This document shows, piece by piece, positions 23,245-34,738 of a stretch of DNA of 64,000 bases. Numbering within the stretch: the first letter of the stretch is position 1; each line of letters opens with the position of its first letter. The stretch is from assembly GCA_036971475.1 (NCBI GenBank), contig JBAIZL010000376.1:467501-531500 (forward strand). Direction: 5' to 3'. Origin of the DNA: Prosapia bicincta (taxonomy: Eukaryota > Arthropoda > Insecta > Hemiptera > Cercopidae). The notes under the pieces were generated by a model. The model saw only the letters and a list, made by a program, of their open reading frames with translations. It was not told the origin of the DNA and did not search any database. Both the position numbers and the translations under genes were made by a program.

Positions 23245-23710
23245 CCCCAGGCGAAAAACCTATCAAGGTTATCATCGCCTAACTAAAGTTTTTATTTTAA
23301 ATAAATATTTAGTACAATTTTGAATAGTGTTAAAGTGAGTGCCATTTTTTCTAAGGAGACTAATATGAATATATCGTGTGGTGCAGGACTTTATAATATT
23401 ATAGTAATTGTTATTGGATATTTATGAACAGTACTGTTTTGTTCCACCTCCTCTCTACGATTCGAACGAACAGACGACCTCCATTTTGCACCTTCATCTT
23501 CTTTATTGTTTCTGAATATTCTCCAGTGACCAGGAACCCAGAGAAATGACACCTCGACACCTCGTAATTGGAGCCTGTGTATTGAGCACAAGATGTCTCA
23601 AACTAAAGGGTTCTACCGTACATTTCCCGAATAGCCTGGAGAGCACGTTTGAAATCGGAAAACACAAGATAATTGGGTGTTGCAGACAGAGCTTGGAAAA
23701 TGGTCAAATA
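23245..23710 (-). mobile_element. Chimeric LINE-A fragment with embedded R2-like 3' UTR
   Basis: The conserved LINE-A 3' hairpin lies at 23250-23279, followed by the start of its 3' UTR. At 23311 the sequence switches to a ~134 bp segment that also occurs at 26080-26218 (R2-like 3' UTR), and at about 23445 returns to LINE-A ORF2. The ORF2 remnants include reverse-strand codons for HRLQLRGVEVSFLWVPGH and part of the C-terminal tail. A short AGTACAA-flanked junction suggests template switching or microhomology repair. Confidence 0.7.
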
Positions 23711-23943
23711 ATCAATCAGAATAGAATTATTGTGCTGTGTATACTACGCGGTTAAACACGGATGATTCGAGTCGTTTACTTCATCGTGCTGAGATCTATC
23801 CGAGGTGTGCAGTATGTACAGTCTTGTATCATTTTAGAGCCAGCTAGCTGTAGGGCGAATGTAACTTGGATATTACTGGCAGATTAAAAGTAAATGTATT
23901 TTTACAAAAAACCAAAGCAAGTAATAGACTATTGTAAGAAAGC
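23711..23943. other. Unassigned sequence upstream of the piggyBac relic
   Basis: No repeat, RNA gene or coherent reading frame seen. Confidence 0.4.
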
Positions 23944-23947
23944 TTAA

Positions 23948-25253
23948 CCTTCAAACACACGCGCCGGGGTGTAAAGCACCCCACACCATTCATTTCTCTC
24001 TGAGGCGACTCCAAAAAATTTTTGTTCTCGTTCCCCTCCTAGGTAGTTGTTTTTCACTTCTTCCTCCACACTGTCACTCAAGGTCAACCCGTTGTGGCGT
24101 ACCAGTCATTGTGTTTACATCGTTGTTTTAAGTGCAGGGTGAATTTGACCCCGCGCGTGTGTTCTCGTCCAAACATTTTTGTTGGTACATTTTTAAGTTA
24201 TTGTTTTTTAATTAGAATAATTTTTTAGTGTGAGTCTTTTATTGGTGTTTAACATATTTATTTATCTTTTTGGTTGTAATTTTGTCTTTTTGTCATAAAA
24301 AAAATTAAAATTCTGGGTCAAGAACTTTCAAAACCCCATATTGCATCAAGAGCCTTACTGCCAGGACTACCTTTGCATATAAAAGCAGGTGTGAAGCACA
24401 TAAGTGGTGTTGAGGAAACTCGAGAAATAAAAATAAAAAAAGTTCTGGACGATACGAAGTTTGCCCGCTGCAAAAAGACCGGAAGACAACCACTTTATGC
24501 TGCAACTGCAACAAATTACTTTGTAGGGACATTCCTTTATATACTGTGAAGAATGTGCACCTGAATAAAAAATACATTTTGAAAATATTAATTTAAAAAA
24601 ATCTTTACTTTTTAAATTTTTTTGACTTTTCAATTTGGACTGAACTAATGTTTACTTATAAACCAATACTTCTGTACACAGTTATGAATTTAGCTAATTT
24701 TTTTTCACCTAATAAAATGTATATATTTTTTTGAAATATTTTATTAAAATGTAAAAAGTTATTTACTAATGTTTACTTGTCTAAATATGAAGAAAATTGC
24801 ATAGTAATAAGGATTATTTTTCATTATGACGAGTAATTTTAAATTTTGAGTGTGGCAAATTTTGACGATTTTCAAGCTGAATTTACATAATTTTTTTTCA
24901 ATTAAACATATTGTTGTATTTATGTTGTTTAACTTTTTGAAAAGTCCTCTAAAGAATCTGGCCATTACAACTTACTAAAATGTATGAATAAATGTTTAAT
25001 TTTAATTTGAAAAAAAGTTACAATTTATAAAGTCAATTTAAGTGCATTTAGACTATATTACTACAAAAAAAATCTAAAAGTGATAAACCCATAAAAATAC
25101 TATCAATCGTTTTATAAACAACAACATTCACACACACAATTTTATAAAGATGAAAATTTAGTGATAATTAATTTTTTTTTAAGATAAGAAATGGGGTGGA
25201 AAATACCCCGCGCGTGTGTTTATGTCCGAGTAGTTGGCGCGTGTGATTGAAGG
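23948..25253 (+). mobile_element. piggyBac-like element relic (1306 bp)
   Basis: Flanked by TTAA at 23944-23947 and 25254-25257, the piggyBac target. The terminal inverted repeat is CCTTCAAACACACGCGCC at the left and matches 17 of 18 positions at the right end (25236-25253). A subterminal CCCCGCGCGTGTGTT motif occurs inside the left end (about 24150) and near the right end (25206-25220), as piggyBac elements often carry internal repeats. The interior is AT-rich and holds only the decayed transposase C terminus, so it is a deleted, non-autonomous copy. Confidence 0.85.
24320..24563 (+). pseudogene. piggyBac transposase C-terminal cysteine-rich remnant
   Basis: Across frames the sequence encodes LPGLPLHIKAGVKHISGVEE, a Lys-rich linker, then cysteine-pair motifs CKKTGR, CCNCNKLLCRDIPLY and CEECAPE ending at a stop near 24563. 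These resemble the zinc-binding C-terminal domain of piggyBac transposases. At least two frameshifts separate the pieces. The catalytic DDD domain is missing. The identification is supported by the TTAA-flanked inverted termini. Confidence 0.65.
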
Positions 25254-25257
25254 TTAA

Positions 25258-25505
25258 ATAAGTATTTACGTCCCATATGTACTCACAGCCCTATATTAAT
25301 GTAAAGTAATGGGGCTGTACATTAAAGTGTATGCCATTTGTGTACTGTATTATATGTTTTTATTAAGCTTACGTGTCTGTAATATATTATATACAACTTT
25401 AATTACATAACACTGTATTGATTACATCATTTAGTTATCAAGTATTATATTGATAAATCGCTTTGTAATATACAGTATTTGAATTTGTTTACTGTTGAAT
25501 GTATT
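25258..25505. other. Unassigned AT-rich sequence
   Basis: Sequence between the piggyBac right end and the R2-like 5' repeat. No feature seen. Confidence 0.4.
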
Positions 25506-26291
25506 ATCCGCGGTGATCGTGCCCTGTAATCCACGATCATCTTATAGCTGCAATTTTAATTTTTTAATTTCAATTATAGATGTAGCGGTCCCCTATGAAA
25601 ACAGCTGTCAGAGTCTGGTAGAAGCACGTAGTGCTAAAATCCAAAAGTATTCACACCTGGCAGAGGAGCTCCGCTTACAGGGTTATGAAGTGACCCTCAA
25701 TGCCCTAGTGGTAGGAGCCCTCGGTTCATGGGACCAACGTCTCGAGGGGTCATCCGGTTGCTGAAGATATCTCCTCGTTACGGAAAGTTAATGAAAAGAC
25801 TAATGGTGTCGGATGCCATTAGATGGTCCCGGGACATATATGTAACTCACATCACCGGTCAGCAACAGTGGTAGCAGCTGGGTATGTTGCGGCTGGACGA
25901 AAGTTTTAAATGTCTTTGGGAGGGATGCACCAGCCACATTACATTGACACCTATATTTGTTTGTGGTTTGCGTGGCTGGTGCTATCAGTACTATATTTAA
26001 AAATATTGTGACTTTTAATTTTTGTTTTATTATCATTTAGTTGTTAAGAGCTCGGATTTGTCCGAAAGCTTGTATTTTTAGTACAATTTTGAATAGTGTT
26101 AAAGTGAGGGCCATTTTTTCTAAGGGAACTAATATGAATATATCGTGTGGTGCAGGACTTTATAATATTACCGTATAGTAATTGTTATTGGATATTTATG
26201 AACAGTACTGTTTTGTTCTACCTATTTAAAATTGTTTTGTAAAGAATGATCTTTGTAATGCTCTATTATTGTCTTAATAAATGGCTTTTAA
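25506..26291 (+). mobile_element. R2-like LINE copy 1: 5' stub joined to 3' end
   Basis: Starts with ATCCGCGGTGATCGTGCCC (25506), which recurs at 26292 at the head of the next copy, then jumps to the C-terminal coding end. Residues encoded at about 25575-25860 include SCQSLVEARSAKIQKYSHL, GYEVTLNALVVGALGSWD and, after a stop/frameshift, MVSDAIRWSRDIYVTHITG, typical of the restriction-like endonuclease tail of R2/NeSL-group LINEs. The 3' UTR runs to about 26291, with AATAAA near 26277. Most of the element is deleted. Confidence 0.75.
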
Positions 26292-28550
26292 ATCCGCGGT
26301 GATCATGCCCTGTAATCCACGATAATTTTACAGCTGCACGTAGTCCATTTTTCTGCCAGCCTTATCCGTTGTTGTTTTAATCTTGTTGATGTCATTGTTG
26401 ATTTAAATGGAGGACAGAAATACCTATATTTGCCTCTTCCCCATCGAGGATGTTAATTGTACCTGGTGCGAGGGGAAGGGGTATGCATTTGTCTTGCGGC
26501 AGACTACCCGGACGCAAAACCCATAATGACTCGCATCAGGGCGGTTCACTCTGGCCCTGATGCTCCTGCAAGAGTCGACTTTCCGGGCGCTGCCGCTTCT
26601 TCTTCCAGCATGGGTTCGTCTTACGGCGGTTCTTCCGAAAGAGAGGTTGTTCCAGTTCCTGATGTGGCAGATCCGCAGCCTGGCGATGTTGTTTTCCTGT
26701 TCTTCCGTCAACGAGGAGTCCGAAACCATCTTCGACGACGACGATGACATAATCACTTAGTTTAATGTTAGTTATAGTTTAGCAAGTAAGGGGATTTTAT
26801 GTCAGAAAGGGGTGGGACGTCCTGTTGCAATTGCGGAAAACGCGGGTAACTCGGATCGAGCCATCCCAAACCTGGATCCCGTGGAAGGGGGGGAGAGTGG
26901 CTCTGCAGCCGGAGCCACAGGTGACTGCCAATGATAAGCAGTTTGCCTTGATAGGTAAGCTCAGTCAGGTGGTTACTTTTGCTGACTTTGAGAAAGTAGT
27001 GAGTGAATGGACGGCTGCTGTCGCTGGCATGGTGGTCGGTTCTGAGCCTTCAGGGGGTTGTCGTGACCGTACTGTTGAAGGCGGTCGGGATGGTGTTCGT
27101 CGTCGTCCCAATGAGCGCGGCCTCTATAATCCTGTTGAGGCTTCAAGAATTCAGAAGCTATACAGGATCAACAGAAACAAGGCAGTGCTGGAGGTGATCG
27201 GAGGTGATAACCTGTTTTGTGCCGTGGGTGCGGGTGAGGACCACTTCCGGGCCCAGTTCTCTAGGAGTAACTACTCCTGGAGTGGGGTTCAGGGGGGGTT
27301 AAAGCCCTTGCTTTGCCTCCTGGTGCTGGCCGTGTGACGAGCAACCTCCTCCAAGAAATCGAGACGCAGGAGATCTGCGAACGTCTGGCTAGAATGCCGA
27401 ATACGGCACCAGGACCAGACGGTGCGTTCTATAGCGCTTGGCGAAAGGTTGACCTCGGGTGCGTCGTGAAGGCAGCCGTTATGAATAGGTGTGTGGCTGA
27501 GCAGAGAATCCCTTTCTCCTGGAAAGTAAGTACTACAATGTTAGTTCATAAAAAATGAGATCCAGGAGACCTCGACAACTGGCGTCCCTTAACCTTGGCC
27601 AGTTGCATCGCAAAGGTCTATTCGGGTGTCCTAGCCGACAGACTAGGTAGGTGGGCAGCTGCGACCTCTCGACTCTCATGGGCCCAAAAGGGCTTTACGG
27701 AGCACGAGGGGGGCCTTGAACAAAACTTTGTCGTGTAGTCTGTTATCGACGATGCTAGGCGGAGGAACAAGCGAGCAGTTTTTTTGCGTGGCTTGACCTC
27801 TGAAACGCGTTTGGCTCGATCCCGCACGAATATCTTAAAAATGCTCTCCTGCTACACCAGGTGCCTGGTGCACTTGTAGCCATAATTTTAGAAATCTACA
27901 TCAACTCGTGCACTAGGATTAGGACGAGCAGGGCTATACGAGGTCAATTCCCCTGAGGCTGGGGTGAAGCATGGAGACCCGTTGAGCCCCATCCTATTCA
28001 AACTCGCGGTAGTGAGGGCGGCTCATAGGTTAGCCCCCTGTCACGGGTCTAGCTTGTCAGGCTATGACATTTCGGTCTTGGCCTATGCTGATGACATAGC
28101 TCTCATCTCTCCTGGTGTGGAAGAGATACGCTAGCTGTTCGCGGTCAATGGAGAGGTCGCGTCATGAGCTGGCCTTAATTTCAATGCCACCCTCGACGTT
28201 GACTGCCGAGTGCAGCGACAAGTGACAGCTACGGTATTTAAAATTAATAATAAAGAAATGGCGGCCCTCGGGGAAGGTGAGGAGTACTCTCACTGTTCCC
28301 ACTGGCTTCAAGATCTGCCAGACCCCGGTGGAGAGTATTAATGCAATGGTCAAAGATTTCGAAGCAGTCGACCGGAGTCCTCTTGCACCCTGGCAGAAGT
28401 TAGAAGTGATCAGGAAGTTCATCCCGCCACGTCTAGAGTATATACTCAGTGATGCCAGGGTGGAGAAGACCCCGCTGGTTAAACTGGACAAGGCGGTGAG
28501 GCGCATTTTAAATTGGTATAGTACGTTTTTAAAATTTACTTTCATATAAA
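26292..28550 (+). mobile_element. R2-like LINE copy 2, 3'-truncated
   Basis: Begins with the 5' repeat immediately after the AATAAA-bearing tail of copy 1, so the two are head-to-tail. It holds a long N-terminal region and the RT, then stops after the RT thumb at about 28550 without the endonuclease. Such 3' loss is not expected from ordinary LINE insertion and implies later deletion, or that the two fragments bracket a rearrangement. GC content is higher than in the surroundings, as expected for coding sequence. Confidence 0.7.
26825..28549 (+). pseudogene. R2-like LINE ORF (linker and reverse transcriptase), many stops
   Basis: In order: pre-RT linker (YNPVEASRIQKLYRINRNKA, about 27125), RT motifs TAPGPDG (about 27405), LDNWRPLTLASCIAKVY (about 27570), AQKGF, FAWLDL (about 27785), KHGDPLSPILFKLAV (about 27970), the catalytic AYADDIALIS (about 28084), then the thumb (LAPWQKLEVIRKFIPPRLEY, about 28385). 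At least four nonsense codons and several frameshifts disrupt it. The YADD box is intact, but the protein cannot be made. The AWLDL and WRPLTL context favours the R2/NeSL superfamily over the APE-type LINE-A/B. Confidence 0.82.
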
Positions 28551-29827
28551 GAAGTTTTGTCATTGCATTACTATATTACGAATCATGTCCATATAGGTTT
28601 GGGAATGAAAACCTATATTTAAAATCCAAGGCGAAATTAATTGAACAAGATAATTCTCTGTCATATCTGTACCTCTCTCCTACTTTTAAAAGCATTAAAT
28701 GTTCTATCTTTTAATTCTGCAATTCAGACATGTAATAAAATTAAATATAAAATGTAATTATTGTACGTTCACTTTAATTAGGGACTTCTTTTTAAGTCCG
28801 CCATTTCTGAAATAGAGATAACTCAATACTTCACAATTTAATTAGATTTTCAATTCAAATTCACAGACGCGGATATATTGTAACAAACTTTATATGTGAT
28901 TACTCATTCAACGTAGGCGTCAGGGAGATTGTATGACGTCAGAAGCACAGGTGGTTTAACTATATCCAATAATACTTCAATTACTTTGGTTCCCAGCAAT
29001 ACATTGGTGGCAGGTATTTTAGTGAGGCATGAAAGTTCTATTTAATTTCTTTTTATAATATATCATATGAAGTTTAAATACAGGGTGCGACAGCATAACT
29101 TCCTTTTTTACAAAGTATTTCTCATTACATTTTTCTAAATTCTTACTAAAACATGTCAAGTGTCTTGTTCTAAAAGACTTTAACGCCTTTTAAAAAAATT
29201 TGCATCGTGAAAATTTGTAGATATATTATTGAAAGAAGACCATATTTTTATCATGGTTTTTAAATGATTTAGAAAAAAACTACTTTAAAATAATTTTAAT
29301 AAATTAAAGCCTAAATAGAAAATACATTTTGCAATCTGATTGTCTAAGGGTTGGTTTTTATCAATCAATTTCCATTTGTCTACTGAATGTTGTGACATGT
29401 AAACAGTATGTCCTGATTACTAAATCAATACACAATATATTAAGATTAACTCAAACAAGAAGAGGCTTAAGGTGAACTATTTTCAACATGATACTGTATA
29501 TTTCGATAAAGAATTCATTATTGGAGAAGTACCCTTATTAATTTAATTTTTAAAGAAACATCCTAGAGAGAATAAAATATTTGAACTCATTTTATGGACG
29601 TTGATTGTTAATGCATTATTGATGTTGTGGTAATGAATTTATTTCTTTACAGACATCATACCTTATATTTAACATTTTCAATCCATAGACTTACTCTCCA
29701 TCGGGGTTGCAAAGTTTCAGCACAAAATAAGTGGATAAAGAGAAATTAACTTAGGACTTACTAAACGTTTCATTAGGCTTTCCTGGTCCTAGAGCTAGCG
29801 GAGGAATGTTGTGGCGTATAATTAAAG

Positions 29828-29894
<67 letters not shown>

Positions 29895-29950
29895 GTTCAA
29901 AGACATATGCCTTCACTTAGTTAACTATGTAAATAACCTTCAATTGAAGT
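28551..29950. other. AT-rich unique sequence with TA microsatellite
   Basis: No coding or repeat family recognised apart from (TA)n at 29831-29890. It ends where the D1/D2 duplicated block starts (29951). Confidence 0.55.
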
Positions 29951-30950
29951 TACCTTTAATGAAACATTTCTGTCCATTAGTTGTAGCAACTCTTAAACCC
30001 CAATGGCATTACTGGAAATGGGGTGCAACCTGCTTAAATGAAAATAAACTATTTCAAATATTTATTTTGATTTCACTACTAAATAAAGATTTTAACAAAA
30101 CTTAATTTCTCTAATTATTGTTTCTTAGTAAATATAAACGGTACATTCAACCGTGGTTAAAACAGGAGTCAAGGAATCTGGTTAAAAACTGACAGCAGAA
30201 GATCCAAGATAAACGTCTTCGTTAAATTTATTTATTATTTTTTTGCCTTTAGTATAACCTCAGTGGTGACGGAAATTATTTTAAACAAAAGGAAATTGAA
30301 AACACCGAAACTTTCGCGGCAGAACGTTTTATTCATCTCATTTCAGTGTTATTTTTGTTGCATTATTTGAACGCAAAGTTATTAACAAAGGACAACGTTT
30401 ATTAGACATAATTTTGAATTGTATTTGTTTTATTCAGTAATAAAACTTTTGTTACATTCTGGAAAATTTTATTTTTGTTTTTAAAATATCTAGGTAAAAT
30501 TGAATTTCATAAACATAGCACGTTAAATTTAAGTAATTTTGAATATAAATTTTTACAGCAGAATATTATATCCTACGGTTTCGAATGGGTGGCTGGATGT
30601 TTATTTAGTGACCTCATTTTCTCCCAACGCCTTCACAATATTGCTCGGGTTTATTTGCGGAAGAAGACTTAGGAAGGCCGTGGCAGGAAATTGTGTTCAA
30701 TTTCGCTGTATTTTTATTTTTAATACCAATGTTGAGTGTTTTGTTTTCTATAAGAGAATTTTGCTTTGTGTTACGGTGCTGTTTATCTAAAGAGACCTGC
30801 TTCTAATTTTGCCAGGGTATGGGAATTGAAATCGCAGTTATTGGTGGATTATGAATAACAGAAACAAAAATAAATATTTTAAATTGAGAAATAACTGTAC
30901 ACAAACAATAATAAACACTTTATATCCATAAAATCCTATACGCGTTTCAA
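29951..30950. repeat. D1 block, 5' portion (non-coding, duplicated in D2)
   Basis: Near-identical to 57642-58640. Short frames at 30475-30672 and 30539-30790 are identical in both copies, but the recent duplication explains that; they have no recognisable domain and overlap each other. I therefore do not call a gene. Confidence 0.7.
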
Positions 30951-30954
30951 TGAC

Positions 30955-31370
30955 TTATGCCATCGTCATAAGTGATACCTATTTCGGGCATCATCGCCAA
31001 TCAATGACAGTGACTAAAACATTAAAATTGAAGTAGAATAAAATTACTATAATAAATAAAAAAAGTAATATATAACAACAAACAACAATTAGTAGCAAAA
31101 AACGTATCAATAATTAACAATAAGTATTAATGAATTTATTTATAACAATAAATTATATACACTAGGTAAATATCAAAAATAAATAGCAGTAAATATGTAA
31201 AAGTAAACATTCAACAATAAATAACTATACACACTATAGTTAGAGAAATACATGTTGTAATTAATAAATATGAAATTAATATTTATGTATAAGTATTTTA
31301 TATTATAAAGTTTAAATAATATATTTAGATGGCGCAAGAAAGCACCACTTATCATAATAACTTAGAATAA
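30955..31370 (-). mobile_element. LINE 3' end fragment (LINE-B-like, third variant)
   Basis: A CATCATCGCCAATCAATGACA segment near 30990 resembles the 3' hairpin side of LINE-A/B. An A-rich UTR follows, then TAGATGGCGCAAGAAAGC near 31330, matching the AGGTGGCGTAAGAAAGCGATG and AGTGGTGCAAGAAAGCGATG strings at the end of LINE-A/B ORF2. The layout (hairpin, A-rich UTR, this string) is that of a 5'-truncated relative. It is duplicated at about 58640-59058. Confidence 0.5.
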
Positions 31371-31784
31371 TATTAGTTTCATTAATGGTCAAAAAAAATT
31401 ATAACGGTAGAAATTAACAAGACTTCAACTATTTCTTCAAGTATAAACCAAGGCTGATTTCCAAAAACATGAAGTAAAAAATATATATCAAAACAGATAT
31501 CGTATGTTTTAAAATTAATTACACGTAGGCTGATTATACGTATGTTACAATATAACACAAGTTTTGCTGGTGAAACCGATGTTTCTAGTTTCCTTTTAAT
31601 ACCCTCTACCACCCCTCTTATCTGTCTCAAACTTCTTACAATTTACTTCAAAAATGGGTAAATCGTCAATCTGTTTGATTGGCAGGAAAACTGCTTAGCA
31701 CCGCTTACCTCTTCTGTAACGAGGCCATATGAAGGTGTCTACATCCTACACACTCGTGAAGAGAGGGGCATGAGTAAAATGAGA
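31371..31784. other. Non-coding sequence upstream of the Gag-protease remnant
   Basis: AT-rich and shared with D2 (59059-59470). It may include the decayed 5' part of the retroelement; no LTR or primer-binding site could be recognised. Confidence 0.4.
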
Positions 31785-33669
31785 ACAAGCAACGTGTACT
31801 GGGACAAAGAATACTAGAAGCATTCCAAATTGAAATAGAAAGTTACAAGAAAGAAGCGGATACGAAAATAAATGAGCTAGAAAGCGCGTCAGTTGAATTT
31901 AAAAGTGAAGTAGACTATAAAGATAGAAAAACCAATGAACGAGTAGTAGGAGCAGAAAAAAAAATGTAGAAACAGTGCAACAAAACATGAAAAGGGTGCA
32001 AGAGAAAATGAGAAGAGTAGGCGAAAAGGGAACGGTTACAGAAATTTGTATGCCTACAGTTCTCGACTTTTTTAATGAGGCGCCCTATAAAACAATTGAG
32101 TTTTGTGGAAATGAAAAAGAAGACCCCATGAATTTTCTTAATGAAATCGAAGCACTCTGAGAAAATTGACAGTACAATGGATGAGGCGACCAAATTGAAA
32201 AAAGTCGAGAAATATCTAAAAAGAGCTGCGGATGCATGGTGGAGAACGATAGAAATGGGGACGGAATCATATGACCAATTTAGGGATGAATTTGTCAGGC
32301 ATTATTGGAGCTTTCACCAACAAGAAATGGTTAGGCGTCAAATAAATCAGGGGCGGTGCTACTCAAATGGCCCGTATAGCATGGCAGAGTATTTTGTCAT
32401 GATGATAAACCGCGCAAAAAATTTACATCCGGTTATTTCTGAGCAACACCTGATTTTCATGATAATGAGACATTATGGAAGCAATGTTCAGCTTGCAAGC
32501 GTAGGAGACCCTACAAATAATATCAAGAACGCTATTACATTCCTCCAACAAATTGACAATGTCTCAGAAAGTGAAAGGAAGGGAAACGGGAATGGGAACC
32601 AACATACCACCAGGGGATCACAACGGGAGGTCACATCTAACCAAAGACCTCACCCTAATCAGCGATCCTATGGTGAATCCAAAGAGAAACCTAAAACCAA
32701 GTATCCGCAAAACCCTAATCCTTCCTCAGCCATCCCAGGATCTAGTGTCCAGCAGAAAAAAACTAGGAAGTAGTGTCTCTAGTCGATATAATAAAGGTAA
32801 GTTCCCCAGGCTAGAGATCCAGCATAACAACAAGAACAAAAATATGCAGGTTTGTCATCATGACAAACAAATAAGCCTGGGCGGAATGTCCATGAATTTA
32901 AGGGACGACCTACTAGAGGAGGCGGAAGACCCAATACATCCAAATAGTCAAAAAGATCCGTGCCCGGCTATTCAGTGTTACATAAACGGACATGAAATAA
33001 CGGCAGAGATTGATACAGGGGCCCAAATATCAGTGATTCAGACCAACAAATATTTAGCCCTAAAACAACTGGAAATGAGTTCTATGAACTCCCAGTGGCT
33101 AATGTTGGTCTGGTGACAGTATTGGGGTCCGGATTAAAGAGAGTCAAACAACAGACAATGCTGCCAGTAACATTTAACGGAGGGAACATGGATCTGATTT
33201 TTTTAATTGTAGACTGCCTAAGGATCGACCTTTTACTAGGAATGAACGCTTTAAGAAAATTGAAGTCCCGAATAAACCTGGAACGCTCGTTCATCACTTA
33301 CGAGATTCATGGACAGTTGCTACACCAGGACTTTATTAAACCGGCTGCTCTAAAGACAGGAGAATCAATAATGAAAATAAACGAAAGCAAGGAAGAGATG
33401 AAAAAAATAAATTATAAAAATTCAAATGAAAAAAGTAGGATTGAAAGTCACCGTGAGAAAAAATACGGCGATCCAACAAAAAATAGCTACCCAACATCTA
33501 TTAAGCTACAAAAGGAGGGGTCAAGTAGGAGTAGCGAGGAGGGGCTACATCCAACGTCCTGTCAAGACAAAAGCGCTTCACAGGACAGTACTTTAAAAGA
33601 ACAAAAGAATGGGTTCCTAAGTACGGCCAAAATCACGGCGTACTTAAAAAATGAAAATAAAAATAATGT
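31785..33669 (+). pseudogene. Gag-protease region of an LTR retroelement (copy D1), frame-broken
   Basis: Order: a charged, probably coiled-coil segment (EIESYKKEADTKINELES, about 31830); a Gag core with FCGNEKEDPMNFLNEIEAL, KKVEKYLKRAADAWWRTIE and QFRDEFVRHYW (32080-32330), resembling retrotransposon Gag domains; a Gln/Asn/Pro-rich linker; then a retropepsin-like domain with DTGA at 33012-33023 and DLLLGMNALRKLKS near 33230. A Lys/Glu-rich tail follows. Frameshifts near 32150, 32740 and 33070 are shared with D2. No CCHC knuckle is seen, and no reverse transcriptase or integrase follows. The remains suggest Ty3/gypsy-like origin. Confidence 0.75.
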
Positions 33670-33896
33670 TGTAACACACTTTAGATGATGTTACATATTA
33701 AATTGGCAAGGTTCAGAAAACAAACGAGAATGTATTCAAAAATTTGTAATAATGTACAACTGTATAAAAAAAAATTGTAATGTATGAGAAATATTTTAAT
33801 GAGATCTCTGGTTGTTAGTGACATCTAACGGAGAATTTTAAAACGTGTATTAAAATCGGGATGCGCGGTAGGTAGGAAGGTTGCTCGCAAATACAA

Positions 33897-33903
33897 TATA
33901 AGG
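33897..33903 (+). promoter_or_regulatory. Possible TATA box in the solo LTR
   Basis: TATAAGG in a GC-richer context, about 560 bp upstream of AATAAA. It is consistent with the LTR promoter but unproven. Confidence 0.4.
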
Positions 33904-34456
33904 CCTCTTTTAGCCAAGATGTAAAGGGCAACGGACGTGTCCGAGAGCAAGAAAAATTTTTATTTTGTTTTCAAAGTTTAATTTAAACCTCCTTTTTAAA
34001 ACATGTTATAATCGTGAGATAGAAGACAGCGTACGCAACCAAGTACAAGATGGGACGCTGAAGTTACCGATGACATTTCCTGAAACTTTCCACGAGGAGG
34101 ACGCGAGGTTACCAGATGTGAATGCAGCTAAGTGAACGATTTAAGACTTTAAAGATTTATTTCAAAATTTAAAACGTTATACAGCATAATTCAAACTAAA
34201 GAACCTTGAACGTTTCAATTCATTTACATAACAGTAATTTACGCACACTTTGGTGCAATTGTGTTCACCTTGAATTATGAAATTTGATTATAAAAAAAAG
34301 GGGAAGTAAACTCGAGTGTAGATTCATTTACAGCCATTGATTGATTAATTGTTTGTTAGAATGTTATCCTGAAAAATTCATAAATTAAATATTAAATGTC
34401 CGTAACTGAATGTCAAGAAATTTGTATCATGATTGTAACTTACCTTTTGTTTGCTG

Positions 34457-34462
34457 AATAAA
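34457..34462 (+). terminator. Polyadenylation signal in the solo LTR
   Basis: AATAAA, downstream of the TATA-like box, as expected for the R/U5 part of an LTR. Confidence 0.4.
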
Positions 34463-34738
34463 AAGAGTATAATTTGCTTTAATTGCATTTAATCGAGTAA
34501 TTATTTAACCAGCACACAATTCTTGCATTTCAAGTTAATAAGCCTTAAGATTTAATTTAATGAGACTCTGCTAATTTAAATGATTTAATATGGAATTTTA
34601 AAGTATTACAATGTAACGGAGTTCTACCATCAAAGGCGTTACAGATAGACGGTTATTATTACGCCTAAACTGTAAGCTAGAACTAAAAATTAAAGCTTAA
34701 ACTAAAAGAATTTAAATTTAATAACAACGTTACAATGT

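Larger units (their letters stand above)
33670..34734 (+). mobile_element. Solo LTR (1065 bp) inserted in the Gag-protease tail
   Basis: Begins TGTAACAC and ends GTTACA (short inverted TG...CA termini). It is flanked by a 4 bp target-site duplication ATGT at 33666-33669 and 34735-34738. D2 has the uninterrupted ATGT at 61350-61353, so this is a clean insertion after the duplication. Inside are a possible TATA box (33897) and a polyadenylation signal AATAAA (34457), consistent with a U3-R-U5 LTR. No internal coding sequence is present, so it is a solo LTR left by recombination. Orientation is inferred from these signals. Confidence 0.9.

Noticed and set aside
26457..26747. Possible N-terminal zinc-finger protein
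   Set aside because: It lies in the R2-like element upstream of its RT; a CxxC pair is visible but the frame is broken and no full finger can be drawn.
30475..30790. Identical small frames in D1 and D2 (also 58167-58482)
   Set aside because: Identity follows from the recent block duplication; they overlap in different frames and show no domain.
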